Shown one piece after another: positions 49,770 to 60,872 of a stretch of DNA of 64,000 bases. Source of the stretch: Notospermus geniculatus (taxonomy: Eukaryota > Nemertea > Pilidiophora > Heteronemertea > Lineidae); NCBI GenBank assembly GCA_002633025.1, contig NMRB01000120.1, positions 131,927 to 195,926 of the forward strand. Direction: 5' to 3'. Both the position numbers and the translations under genes were made by a program. Numbering within the stretch: the first letter of the stretch is position 1; each line of letters begins with the position of its first letter. A model generated the notes under the pieces. It saw only the letters and a program-made list of their open reading frames with translations, made no database searches and was not told where the DNA came from.

Positions 49770-49875
49770 GGCCCGTATGCATAAACCTGGAATAAGCTTA
49801 TTCCAGGTGTAGCTTCACGTTATAACGTTAGGTTATACCTGGAAGCTTATTCATCCACCTTTATGCATACGGGCC
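49770..49875. mobile_element. Palindromic MITE-like element, GGCCC family
   Basis: The left end GGCCCGTATGCATAAA is mirrored by TTTATGCATACGGGCC at the right end. It is 106 bp. The interior carries a second smaller foldback around AAGCTTATTCCAGGT. Confidence 0.75.
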
Positions 49876-50250
49876 CGGTACTGTAGATTTATTTGAGTAG
49901 CCCCCTACACGTGCATTACAAGAATCGGCTTGCATCAGTGGAAAAGCTACAACTGTAGAATGTTCCGATCTTTTAGTTGGCCTGTTCCTAAGATCATTAA
50001 AAGGAGTTTGATTCGTTTAATTTATGTTGAGACAAATCTATGGCCTATCACTTAAAACAGCTGTTGCACTTGCCAAAGAAGCAACATCAATGCGTCATAA
50101 ATCCAACTGAGGCACGATAAATCAAGTTCAGTGACAGATTCATATTGAATTCCTAATTTCGATATGGATAGACAGGTACAACATCATAAAAATCCCGCTT
50201 ATTTTTCTCATCGTCTTCCGCCACGTTCAATATGCTAATTCGGATTCCTG

Positions 50251-50897
50251 GGGCCCATATTTTCAAACCTGTTTTAACGCTAAAATACATTTTTAAAAGA
50301 TAAAACCAAGATACAGAATAGCACAAAATTGACACACAAAATGATAATAAGCAAGAAGTCAATCTCCAGAATTCACGAATTTTCGACCCCAACCGGGGTC
50401 TTTTTCAAGTGGAACTTTACAATCTGAAACTCTAGAATAACTCTATTCTAGAGTTTCAGATTGTAAAGTTCCACTTGAAAAAGACCCCGGTTGGGGTCGA
50501 AAATTCGTGAATTTAAAAGATAAAACAATGTTTTTAGGAAAAATTATATTTTTGAAGTTGTTTTAGTTTTAGAACGCTCCGACGAAAACGCTCGCAGATG
50601 GTACACCGGGCCCATATTTTCAAACAGTTAACGCTATTCTATATAATTTCTAAAGAATTTTAAAGAATTTAATCATCCCCACATCACCTAATAGTGGTGT
50701 TTACGCAATACGTCTTTCCCACGAACCACGTCTAAACACATTTTAACATTTAAAACACTGGCTGAAACAATGTTTCAGTAAGAACAACGTTTTATCTTAA
50801 AGCACTTTTTAAAATATGAATTTAAAATGTTTCTTATGCTAGGACAGATTTTTGTTAAAACAGGTTTCGGATAAAACAGCTTTGGAAATATGGGCCC
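50251..50897. mobile_element. Composite of GGGCCC-ended elements with a nested insertion
   Basis: A left terminus GGGCCCATATTTTCAAAC occurs at 50251 and again at 50608. A matching right terminus (TTTGGAAATATGGGCCC) ends at 50897. The segment 50307-50511 is a younger insertion between two copies of TTTAAAAGATAAAAC. No coding content. Confidence 0.7.
50371..50512. repeat. 142-bp near-perfect palindrome
   Basis: The left arm starts ATTCACGAATTTTCGACCCC and the right arm ends with its reverse complement. The two 67-70-bp arms match almost throughout, with a spacer of a few bases. Each arm contains a smaller hairpin, GACCCCAACCGGGGTC. Confidence 0.93.
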
Positions 50898-52520
50898 TGT
50901 TGTCCTCCTCTCTCATCCTTACCTCCTTCGTTTATCCTCCTCTGATTGAGCCCGACCCACCAAAGCATCAGAGAAAACTGGAGTCGGAATGAAAAGTCGA
51001 GGATATCCTGTCCACTATAGACCCATTCGGATAGCCAGGGTGAAATCATTTTGACCCTCCTTTAGATACCATGTGAAGGACATGAAAATGACCTGATATA
51101 TCATTCATGTCACAATTACTGGTAGGCCATATACCGGCTTTAAAGTGTCATCTAACATTTATAAGGAAACTTCCGCAATTCGATGTTAAGGGTATGATGT
51201 ATTTTTCCTAAAGAAACAGGCCGCAAAATAATGTACACAACAGTAAGATTAAAGTCAGGATTACTGAAGGAACACAAGGGCCAACTTTCCCCATTGACAC
51301 CATACCTAAAGCTAAAGCTGTTCTGCAACCCTTGCTCTTTCACGAACCGTCATCACCTTGAAGGAGAACATCACTTAACAAAGCCAACTGGGCAAACCTA
51401 TACCCCAGGCGTTGTTTTACCAGCGGCAATGACAAGGTTCCATGCCATTATGATAAGTATCATCATCTGGTGTTCGGAGACTGATCAAATAAATTTTAGT
51501 AACAAGATTCAGCTGTTTTCATGTGTCAGGCTGAGGTGGGAGCAATAACCTTCCTCCCTCAGAGTGTATTACACGGAGTTTGCCGTCATTATAACTACAT
51601 TTACACCAAAAAAAACACACTTTCAAACTGTGCACCAACTGAAGTGAAAGAAATTGGTAGGGATTCAATTTGCAGACGACCAACTCGGGCCAGTCATTCG
51701 ACGCGTTATCCTTTGTGACGTGTAATTCCCTGACACTTTTTTCAATTACGGCAGCAAGATGGAAAAGGCAAAGACAGATATCAAAAGTCACATAGAAAAG
51801 CAAGATAATTTCGCGGCTGGAAATTAGGATAATTTCCAGTGGATTCAAAGGTTTAAAACCGGAGATGAAAACCGTGTGTTGATTACCATGGCGACCACCA
51901 ACTTGATAGCTGGGGGAGAAGAAAGATCAGGCGTTTCCTTTGTGGGAATTAACCTTTAAACAGGAAGGATAGGCAAAGTTCATTGAATTTCTTTGCGTTG
52001 GAGGTAACATCTGAATGCGAGGTGAGGATCTACTGTTTTGAAATGACCCCTCCTACCTGATCTAACACAAGTGCAGAGTGTATTCAGATAAGCAGCTAGG
52101 CTGGTTATCGATCCCAACATAGCTGAAGGGTCCTTTCTCCGTGAGCTATGACGTTGGGACCAGGTACCAGTCTAATAAGCAGCCTATGTCACGAAAAGAT
52201 GGCTATACTTGTTAGAGGAAGCAATCCACAGAGGACTGAGAGGTGTCAAAAAAGTGAAAGAGGCGAGGAAAATGAATGAAATGCTATTTCCTAATTGGAA
52301 ACATGAACGTATTATAAATGATGTTGGTGATGCCTCAGAACTCTCCAATGGGTTTGTACTACAAATTTATTAGCATGTTTAGTCAAATTAGACCAGATTA
52401 GGTGAAAGTTTGACTACCGGGAGATGATCTCATGGGTCATGTTCAACTATTTGAATATTCATTACTTTCCACTCGCTATTGACGAAGATGATGAGGATGT
52501 GTGCCGTCTCATTAGTCTAC

Positions 52521-53246
52521 TGCGAGTAGGGGAATAATTCCTTGGTAGAAAAGTAGAGAAATATCGTAGAGAAGAACTGAATGACGAAATTAAATGGACA
52601 ACCTCTGGTCCAGCGATGACCGCGGTGATTTGATAACGTGACACGTTTAATATGCTGATAATGATGCTGGGTCCAAATTCCTTCAGTTTCCATGTACCGG
52701 TAGGCCTATGTAAATTTCAAAAGCTACAGAGGAGGCCTAGTCAGGCGCAGGCATGCCCCCTCTTTTTTGAGATATCACAGGAAATGTCATGAAAATTGTA
52801 CGGAACACGGCCCCGAACTCAAAAGGGCGTTGTATCTCCCATTTATCGTATGAATGTGCTATATATTTGTGATTATGACGTAAAAATCGGTGCAAAATAG
52901 ATGAGATAAGATAGTAGCCCACGCATAAACCTACACAATTTTTCACTATTTTGTGTGGTTGACTGTTAGGCCTACCCTAGTGTCCCCGTTTCTGTAGGCC
53001 CGGGCTGTAGGCCTACGGGTAATAACCCTACGTAGGCCTACACGTCCGATCAGCTAACAAAGCTAAATAAGACAGTTGATGACAGCGAGTGATCATTTGA
53101 TACCCACGGTCCCACTGTTATCGACGACAGCCTATCACGCGCGGTGCAACTGCAAAATAGACAGCAGTCCAGAAAATAATGAAGAAACACGTCATTCTTA
53201 CCTCACTGTGCCTCTGTCTATGCTTCAGCGCCGAGCTTTGGTCCAT
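52521..53246 (-). CDS. Possible first two exons of an unrecognised membrane protein
   Basis: A candidate first exon 53246-53202 starts at an ATG in good context (aataacaaATGG), reads MDQSSALKHRQRHSE and ends at a strong donor (GAG|gtaaga, phase 0). A candidate second exon 52654-52521 follows an acceptor (cattatcag) in phase 0 and stays open, with a hydrophobic span (FVIQFFSTIFLYFS), to a weak donor in phase 2. A third segment from 51816 fits phase 2 and gives another span (IILLFYVTFDICLCLFHL). The phases agree and the first exon sits in a CpG-rich stretch, which favours a real gene. However, no family is recognised and the donor of exon 2 is poor. Confidence 0.3.
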
Positions 53247-53546
53247 TTGTTATTGAACGCAGCGTGCACTAGCGTTCTTATTTTGAGCGAACAAGCAGAA
53301 CGACCGGAAGTCAAGCGACCGAGAGCATCTTGCTGAGCCAGCATCAGCACCGTCTATTGCGCAATGATAAACCTGAAAGTGGTAATATAACTGCAATCGA
53401 TATGATGAGAATTTTGGCGCGAAACTTGAGCAAATTTAGTGGGCACATAGCAGCGGTGCGATTGGAACCAATTTAATGCGAAGGATTACGACTCCGGTGG
53501 CGAAGGCTTTTTCTTAATCTAGCTCAGCTCCCGGGCTCAGCTGAAT

Positions 53547-53795
53547 GCCTAGTTTATACTTCGACGCAAGACCATCGGCGTCCGACGCGCGATCAAATCT
53601 GGACGCCGACTTCGCGGAATTGATTCATAGTCCAACGTACAGTACTTTAGCGACGGCGACCCGTTATGAACTCAAGTAATAACAGCCTCGCGATCGGACG
53701 CCGACCAAATCGTACGACGACGGGGTCGGCGTCGAACGCAAGAACGCGCGTCGGTCGCCAGTGATGCGGGTCGTGCGTCGAAGTATAAATTAGGC
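53547..53795. mobile_element. 249-bp GC-rich terminal-inverted-repeat element
   Basis: The left end GCCTAGTTTATACTTCGACG and the right end (reverse complement GCCTAATTTATACTTCGACG) match. The interior is rich in CGACG and CGGCGTC, unlike the AT-rich surroundings. No target duplication was resolved. Confidence 0.8.
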
Positions 53796-54195
53796 TTAAA
53801 GATAATATATCACGACTTCATTGTTTACATTCAGTGTTTGTAAACATCGATGTTTACATTATGTTATTTTGGACTTTTGGGACATGCCAACCCACCACAA
53901 TGGATACTTTTGGAATCAACAGAATTTCTAGAGGGGCATGCCACCAATAATTTACTCATAAGACAAAGAAAGCCTGGACATAAACAAACAAAATGTAAAT
54001 AAACAATGAATTTCGTGGCCCGCGAAAATACCCGTGATACATTATCTTTAAGGCCAATGATTGCATAGCCGTAGCATGGCGCCTAAAGACGGGGAGTGGG
54101 CCCTAAATCCCCCGGATCGTCACCGAAAAAGTAAGGTATTGTTCATGCAGATTTGGGCCGAAAACTGGCAAAGAGTCAGTTTTTGCCCGAACCCC

Positions 54196-55175
54196 NNNNN
54201 NNNNNNNNNNNNNNNNNNNNNNNNNNNNNNNNNNNNNNNNNNNNNNNNNNNNNNNNNNNNNNNNNNNNNNNNNNNNNNNNNNNNNNNNNNNNNNNNNNNN
54301 NNNNNNNNNNNNNNNNNNNNNNNNNNNNNNNNNNNNNNNNNNNNNNNNNNNNNNNNNNNNNNNNNNNNNNNNNNNNNNNNNNNNNNNNNNNNNNNNNNNN
54401 NNNNNNNNNNNNNNNNNNNNNNNNNNNNNNNNNNNNNNNNNNNNNNNNNNNNNNNNNNNNNNNNNNNNNNNNNNNNNNNNNNNNNNNNNNNNNNNNNNNN
54501 NNNNNNNNNNNNNNNNNNNNNNNNNNNNNNNNNNNNNNNNNNNNNNNNNNNNNNNNNNNNNNNNNNNNNNNNNNNNNNNNNNNNNNNNNNNNNNNNNNNN
54601 NNNNNNNNNNNNNNNNNNNNNNNNNNNNNNNNNNNNNNNNNNNNNNNNNNNNNNNNNNNNNNNNNNNNNNNNNNNNNNNNNNNNNNNNNNNNNNNNNNNN
54701 NNNNNNNNNNNNNNNNNNNNNNNNNNNNNNNNNNNNNNNNNNNNNNNNNNNNNNNNNNNNNNNNNNNNNNNNNNNNNNNNNNNNNNNNNNNNNNNNNNNN
54801 NNNNNNNNNNNNNNNNNNNNNNNNNNNNNNNNNNNNNNNNNNNNNNNNNNNNNNNNNNNNNNNNNNNNNNNNNNNNNNNNNNNNNNNNNNNNNNNNNNNN
54901 NNNNNNNNNNNNNNNNNNNNNNNNNNNNNNNNNNNNNNNNNNNNNNNNNNNNNNNNNNNNNNNNNNNNNNNNNNNNNNNNNNNNNNNNNNNNNNNNNNNN
55001 NNNNNNNNNNNNNNNNNNNNNNNNNNNNNNNNNNNNNNNNNNNNNNNNNNNNNNNNNNNNNNNNNNNNNNNNNNNNNNNNNNNNNNNNNNNNNNNNNNNN
55101 NNNNNNNNNNNNNNNNNNNNNNNNNNNNNNNNNNNNNNNNNNNNNNNNNNNNNNNNNNNNNNNNNNNNNNNNNNN
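54196..55175. other. Assembly gap (980 N)
   Basis: Unsequenced. It lies directly upstream of the thymidylate kinase exons and is the likely place of its missing first exon. The apparent 355-382-codon open frames across it are made of N and mean nothing. Confidence 0.99.
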
Positions 55176-55429
55176 GACTATTCTTACTTACTACATTACA
55201 TTTACATGATTTATTCCTAGGCCTACATTAATTAGGCCTACATCGGACATTATTCCAGCCTGACTTGACTATCCCCCACATTGAAAAAATAGTTCCGCGT
55301 ATGTAAAATTTATAGGGTGTAATTCGGTCACATTCGGTAGGTTGACGGGTCGACAGGTCGAACTCGAAGGCATGCAAAGCTTTTTCATTGACCAAAAAAA
55401 AATTATGCGGAAAAAACAAGTAAAAAAAT

Positions 55430-55560
55430 GGGAGGCCTAGGCCTAATCTAGCGTAGCCTGTCCTAGGCCTAGCTAGCTACCGTAGCAGGTACGTTGTCCT
55501 TAGGACTCGGCACTAGGCCTAGGCATGCAGTCTTGACTAGGCCTAGGCCTATTTAGTTTT
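55430..55560. repeat. AGGCCT-rich stretch
   Basis: The palindrome AGGCCT recurs many times, often as CCTAGGCCTAGG. The same word is scattered through the window (for example 52980-53045) and is a composition bias of this genome rather than a defined element. Confidence 0.6.
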
Positions 55561-55674
55561 CAAGCATCATTTGTGACATGGCATGCTCCTACCACCCTCG
55601 AGTCCGACTACGCCGTACGGTACTGTAACTGTGAGTGTGGGAAATATTAACTTCTCCTTACTCTTTCCATCCAG

Positions 55675-56900
55675 ATCGTGAAACGAAAATTGGTAAAGTT
55701 ATAGGTGACTACCTTGAAAAAAAGTGTGAAGTCGAGGACCATGCAGTGCACCTTTTATTCTCTGCTAACCGCTGGGAGGCTGTGTAAGTTGAATTGTTTG
55801 TTCCATCTTATAATCTGATCTGATGGTATCAATCTGTTGCAAAGTACAATTGGGCACATATCACTAGTAATTTACTGTGTCATTCCAGGCCAGAAATGAC
55901 AAAGCTTCTGCAGAGTGGTAATACACTGGTCATTGACAGATATGCGTATTCCGGAGTGGCTTTCACAGCAGCAAAAGAGGTAAGAACTACCTAGTCTAAC
56001 ATTACGCGATTCAGGTAAAGTACATTTCATGGATTCAGGTTATTATAGACTGTAATAGTACATATGTAATTACTGTGAGTCTCATCAGAAGTTGGATTTG
56101 GTTGCTGTCACAAGCATACTCAATGTTCTGTTCATATTTTAGGGGTTCACCATTGATTGGTGCCGACAACCTGACGTTGGTCTTCCTAAGCCTGATCTAG
56201 TTCTGTACCTGGACATAAAGCCTGAAGATCTAGCAAAGAGACCGTCATTTGGTGTAGAAAGATATGAGAAGAAAGAAATGCAAGACAAGGTGGCTGAAAA
56301 TTACAAGATTATGAGAGAACCAGATTGGTTGGTAGGTGTTGTGTTTGAGAGATAAGACTAAGAGGTAGATTTTCTGGTCAGTTTGCAACATACATGTACA
56401 TGTAAAAGGCAGTTGCATCTACGCTATCCAGTTCAAGGATGATGCAGTCGAAAACTGAAAATTTGAACTGGAGCAGGATGCGGATGTACCACACATTCAC
56501 AACCATGTTCTTGAAACATCTATTTGTGTTCTGTACAACAGTGACATCTATCTGTTTAATCCTGAAATTATTTAGACATTTGGCCATCTAGTCTCATTTT
56601 CACTGCATTCCCCTCCAGGTTCTTGATGCTGGAAAAAGTATCGAAGATCTCCATTCTGAGATTTTGGCACTAGCAGAGAATGTTATAAACAGCCTTGATG
56701 GAAAAGAGATTGGCAAATTGTGGGTTAGTGAGTCAAATTCACCCACCAATGGGCCACCCCCTTCCCCACAGTCTGAAAAGCAAGGACTTCCAAAAGAAGA
56801 TGATACAGCAGCAAGAGTGATCCCTTCTTCACCAAAGGGTGGAAAGCGAAAACCATCATCTCCGTTTCCATCTCCCTCAAAGGCGATCAAATGCCACTAA
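55675..56900 (+). CDS. DTYMK: Thymidylate kinase (dTMP kinase), 5' exon missing
   Basis: Exons are 55675-55783, 55889-55979, 56143-56331 and 56619-56900, and the phases agree (2, 0, 0). The enzyme phosphorylates dTMP to dTDP with ATP. The visible part starts RETKIGKVIGDYLEKK, with VHLLFSANRWE, the substrate motif VIDRYAYSGVAFT, DWCRQPDVGLPKPDLVLYL and a LID-like FGVERYEKKEMQDKV. The N-terminal P-loop (GxDRxGKST) exon is not in the readable sequence and should lie in the 980-base gap, so this is an assembly truncation, not a pseudogene. After KEIGKLW, where the human protein ends one residue later, about 58 further residues follow: a Pro/Ser-rich tail with several Ser-Pro pairs and a basic KGGKRKP that could be a nuclear signal. 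Confidence 0.94.
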
Positions 56901-57334
56901 TCTTGTTTTGGAGTGGAACACTCAAGAAATGCATGCAGTTGGGGTGTCAAGGTTGGACTACACCGTAGTGGGTGCAACCAAAAATGGATAAGGACATACA
57001 TTTGTAGCACCAAGGCATGGCTTTACTTGGTGGTGATATTTATGCTATAAATCTCATTTTCTGAATCTGCTGAAGGGTGATCTGTGCCAGCTTTGTGTTC
57101 ATTGATGAATTTTTTTTCTCTTGTGGCGTCAGAAACATCACATTGAACATTTAGTGCCACCTGTATTGTCAAAAGTAGGACAGAACTATGAAAATCTCAT
57201 GGTGGTACATGTAGTTGCATTGTCTTGGTATTCTTCTGAATACCAAGACGTTTTGGTCTTTCTTTGAAGCTGATTTGTATCTTGGGAGATGTCATCTCAA
57301 TTAGTGATATTTTACTCCAGTAGAATTTTGTAGA

Positions 57335-58280
57335 ACCTTTTTTAGCTCACCTCTGTGAGGTGAGCTTCTCTCATGGTGTGTCGTCCGTCGTACGTCGTCG
57401 TCGTCGTCCGTCGGCGTCAGTCGTCGTTAACAGGGGTGGCACGTTTCTAAACGGCTTGGGTTACAAACTTGAAATTTGGTGTACAGGTACCCTATGGTAA
57501 AAACTATCTCTGGACCGAAACTTAGCGCTGCTGCTTGTACACTCTGGCCTGTAGGGGGCGCTTTCTGAAAACCTTCTTTCGGCCATATCTCCTGAACGCT
57601 GTTAGCTAGAACCACAAAACTTTTATGGTGGGTTCCTCTGATGAGACTACATCACATAAATCCCGGGTTTTTGATTTGACCTACTTTTCAAGGTCAGCAG
57701 AGGTCAAAGTTCAGAATTCACTGTTTGGTGGTACATTTCATGGCTATTTGACATAGAGTATTGTGATTTGGTGTGAAGATATATCTAGGCACCCTGCACA
57801 AATGCACCAAATTTCAACCCAGTCGGGCTTCAAATATGGCCGCCAGGAAGCCATCTTGAAAAATGGACTTTGACCCACATTTTATAAATAGGAGTAGGTA
57901 GGATGTTTTAACCTTGTCAAAATATGTATCTAGGTACCGGTAAATTTTAGTCAGATTTGACGTCAAATATGGCCGCCAGGGAGCCATCTTGAAAAATGGA
58001 CTTCGACCCACACCTCATAAATAGTGGTAGCTAGGATGCTTTAACCATGCCTAAATATGTGTCTTGGTACCGTCTACTTATATGCCAAATTTCGGTTCGA
58101 TTGGACTTCAACATGGCTGCCAGGCAGCCATCTTGAAAAATTGACTTTAGCCATATTTCATCGGTAGTAAATGTTACGATGTTTCAATGTTGTCTAAATA
58201 TCTATGCGAGTATCCTGTACATTCCTGCTAAAATTTCAGTCCCAACAAACGTCACGAATTTTTGACATCTGTGACCTGGA
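57335..58280. repeat. Interspersed repeat with internal tandem units
   Basis: It opens with TTTTTAGCTCACCTCTGTGA and a GTCGTC-rich stretch. It then carries three diverged units of about 130-170 bp, each with ATGGCCGCCAG or ATGGCTGCCAG followed by GCCATCTTGAAAAAT (from about 57838, 57969 and 58112). Repeats opening with TTTAGCTCACCT are common in marine invertebrate genomes, from memory. It lies just downstream of the thymidylate kinase stop. Confidence 0.75.
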
Positions 58281-59795
58281 CAGGAAAGCAGTTTGTTCAC
58301 AAATACCACTTGTATTCAGACTTATATTCAGAAATTGTACTCCTTCTGGGTGCCATCACCTGAGTTTATGCCATTGACTGATAATACTGATCAGATCATA
58401 AAAATACTTCTTACTGATCCTTCAACATTCAGCTTGAGAGTCACAGTTTCACACTTAACCACGGAGACTTATCACAGAAGTGAGCACAATGGCCCTGGCC
58501 ATTTCATTGAGGACACCATTATGCATTCATAAATTTGAATTCAGGGCTGCCATTAATGGATCTGAGAATAATCAGTGGGGTACTTGAATTCCTTCAGAAT
58601 CAATGAAAAAATGTCCAAGCAGAGGTGTCCTCTAAAGGTTTCCCTCAACTCTTACTTCCAACTTCATAGCAAGTGTTCTGTTCATATTTTTGGAATTTAC
58701 CCCGGTATAATAAAAAGCACTGCAATAACTCATTGGGTTCTTATTTGATTGATTGATTGATTGATTGACAGCCTTCTTATGGAGAAGTTATTTTGAAGTC
58801 CCCAGTTGCAAAAAAACAACATCGCAGACGTTCCCTGAACGAGCACACTAATATATTGTATATTGGCCCACAGAACGAGAAAATAAGATTCAAGTGATTG
58901 TCAAACATGTATTGTAGCAATAACGGAACAAGATTGTGCAGTGGTGATATTTACCCAAAGTGTAACCAGGCAGGAACTCGCCTGACGTACACGTTATACC
59001 GTTGTAATAGAATCTAATGTCCCCCAATATGTGATGTCCCCCAACAATACATTTACGGATTAAGCGGCAGCATTGAATTGTACCAAAAATAGATAAGCGA
59101 GCGAGACCAACACCCTTAATCCTGTGACAAACTGGGGACATCAGAAAGACGGGGGCATTAGATTCTATCAGACAGTCATTAAAGGGGCTGCTGCCCGTCC
59201 GTTCAAAGGAATTACAGCTGGGGTCGGGGACAATGATGTGTGTCGTTTCTGATAAAACTTTTCAGTGTGTGGCTTTAATTCAGCACATACTGCTGACATG
59301 CATCCGATAGTAGGCCTACTTTCACACCAAGAAAAAAATGAAGTTAATGTAGGGACGGTGATGATGGACATTCCTCGTCCGCACCTGTGAAAGTGACATG
59401 TGCGCACGTGTAACTTCTTCAGCCCGGATGAAAATATAATTAATAATTTTTTTATCAGTGTTTATTTTTTTTGCGGAAGAGATAAGATATTAAAAGTATG
59501 ATACACCAAAATCATTGGGCGAGTCTTGCTGAATTATTGTATAGGCGTACATCGCGCACTTTTGTGTCCGAAAATTTCGTTTTATTTTGCTGACTTTGGC
59601 TGTTCCATTCTGCCCATTGTTTTCGACCTTGGATGCTTTGGCCTATGTGCGATTGGCGGAGGTGGAACAGATGTAAAATGCCTGCGACATTTCGGTCAAA
59701 TGATAAAGTATACATAGATTTCTGAACTCAGGAAAAGGCAGAACATGGATTGATGACAAATGTGCAATGGACGGGGAACGTGAAATGGGCGGATA
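58281..59795. other. Intergenic stretch
   Basis: No exon was recognised. A short (GATT)n run lies at 58747-58768. The right end holds the leader of the GPCR gene, including a short ATG-stop frame at 59784 just before the start. Confidence 0.45.
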
Positions 59796-60872
59796 ATGAG
59801 ATACGGGTTCTCTCACAACGATTCCTCTGAATGGGATCACGTAAAAAACTTTGAAGTGATCGATGGAATATATGCTTATTTTTCCCCTGTCATTCTCCTT
59901 TGTGGCATCGTTGGCAATTTCTTTGCATGTTTGGTGTTTTTACTTCGGAAAGTGGGAAAGCAGGCGACCCGTTTTCTACTTGTGATCTTTTCCTTGTTCA
60001 ACCTCCTCGTGCTCATCACTGGGATGGCCGGACTCTGGATTTCATCCATCACCGGGATAGACGTACGAGATCTCTCGGACTCTGGATGCAGAGCTTATAA
60101 CATTATCATTTACTGGTCCTTCCAGTCGGCCTCCTTGACTTTGGCCTTGGTGACAATCGACAGGTTGGTTGTCGTCTGTTACCCAAGGTATATCCATCAA
60201 ATCTGTACGGTCCCGAGAGCAGCTGCGGCAGAATTCACCATCGTCGGTCTCTTGCTGGTTATGGACACCGTGCGATTTTACAACCTCTCCCTTCAAGAGC
60301 AACCAGATGGATTCTCTTGCGACGCTAGGACTAATAGCCTCTACCCTCGGATATTTGCATACATTGACTGTGCCACATTCTCTTTCATTCCACTCGTTGT
60401 AATCGGCATATCTAACGTTATGATAATACGCAAATTCCGAAAAACTACACGCAGACGACAGAATACCATTCGAGAAGTCTCCGATACGCGATTGTCCGGT
60501 GTTTCTCGGATGCTGCTTTTGATAGGGCTGGTATTTTTGTTCACAACTCTACCAGGGTCACTGCTTCTTATAATCGACATGGAACTAGACTATCAAACCC
60601 CGCCCCAGCATGATACGATCGAAATGACTTATGCAGTCTTAAGCCTGCTAATGTACACAAACAGTGCCTCCACCTTCTTTTTGTATTGTGCTAACTGTCC
60701 TCGGTTTAGGAAGGAATTGAAAATTCTCCTCTGTAGATCGCGGATTTCGCCTGAAGACAGCGAAGCATCCCCAAGAGTGCCCAGGCATGCCAGGCCTATG
60801 GATGAATCGGGAAGGCGGCGTAGGCCTACAATTCCCTCAAATGAACCGGTAGTTGACGAAACAGAGCAATAA
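59796..60872 (+). CDS. Class A (rhodopsin-type) G protein-coupled receptor, intronless
   Basis: It is a single open frame of 358 residues with seven hydrophobic spans, at about 26-50, 59-83, 102-127, 144-164, 187-210, 237-260 and 278-298. A glycosylation site (NDSS) lies in the short N-terminus. N41 sits in the helix 1 GN motif. C98 and C175 can form the usual extracellular disulfide, and D122-R123-L124 takes the place of DRY. The Asp of helix 2 is replaced (FSLFNLL), helix 6 has Pro253 in TTLPGS, and helix 7 reads NSASTFFLY instead of NPxxY. Loop 3 and the tail are very basic. This pattern suggests a peptide-type receptor from a lineage-expanded group; the ligand cannot be inferred. An in-frame stop lies just upstream, so the start is secure. 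Confidence 0.93.
   Translation: MRYGFSHNDSSEWDHVKNFEVIDGIYAYFSPVILLCGIVGNFFACLVFLLRKVGKQATRFLLVIFSLFNLLVLITGMAGLWISSITGIDVRDLSDSGCRAYNIIIYWSFQSASLTLALVTIDRLVVVCYPRYIHQICTVPRAAAAEFTIVGLLLVMDTVRFYNLSLQEQPDGFSCDARTNSLYPRIFAYIDCATFSFIPLVVIGISNVMIIRKFRKTTRRRQNTIREVSDTRLSGVSRMLLLIGLVFLFTTLPGSLLLIIDMELDYQTPPQHDTIEMTYAVLSLLMYTNSASTFFLYCANCPRFRKELKILLCRSRISPEDSEASPRVPRHARPMDESGRRRRPTIPSNEPVVDETEQ

Noticed and set aside
54061-55220. Two long open frames of 355-382 codons on the plus strand
   Set aside because: They are almost entirely N bases of the assembly gap.
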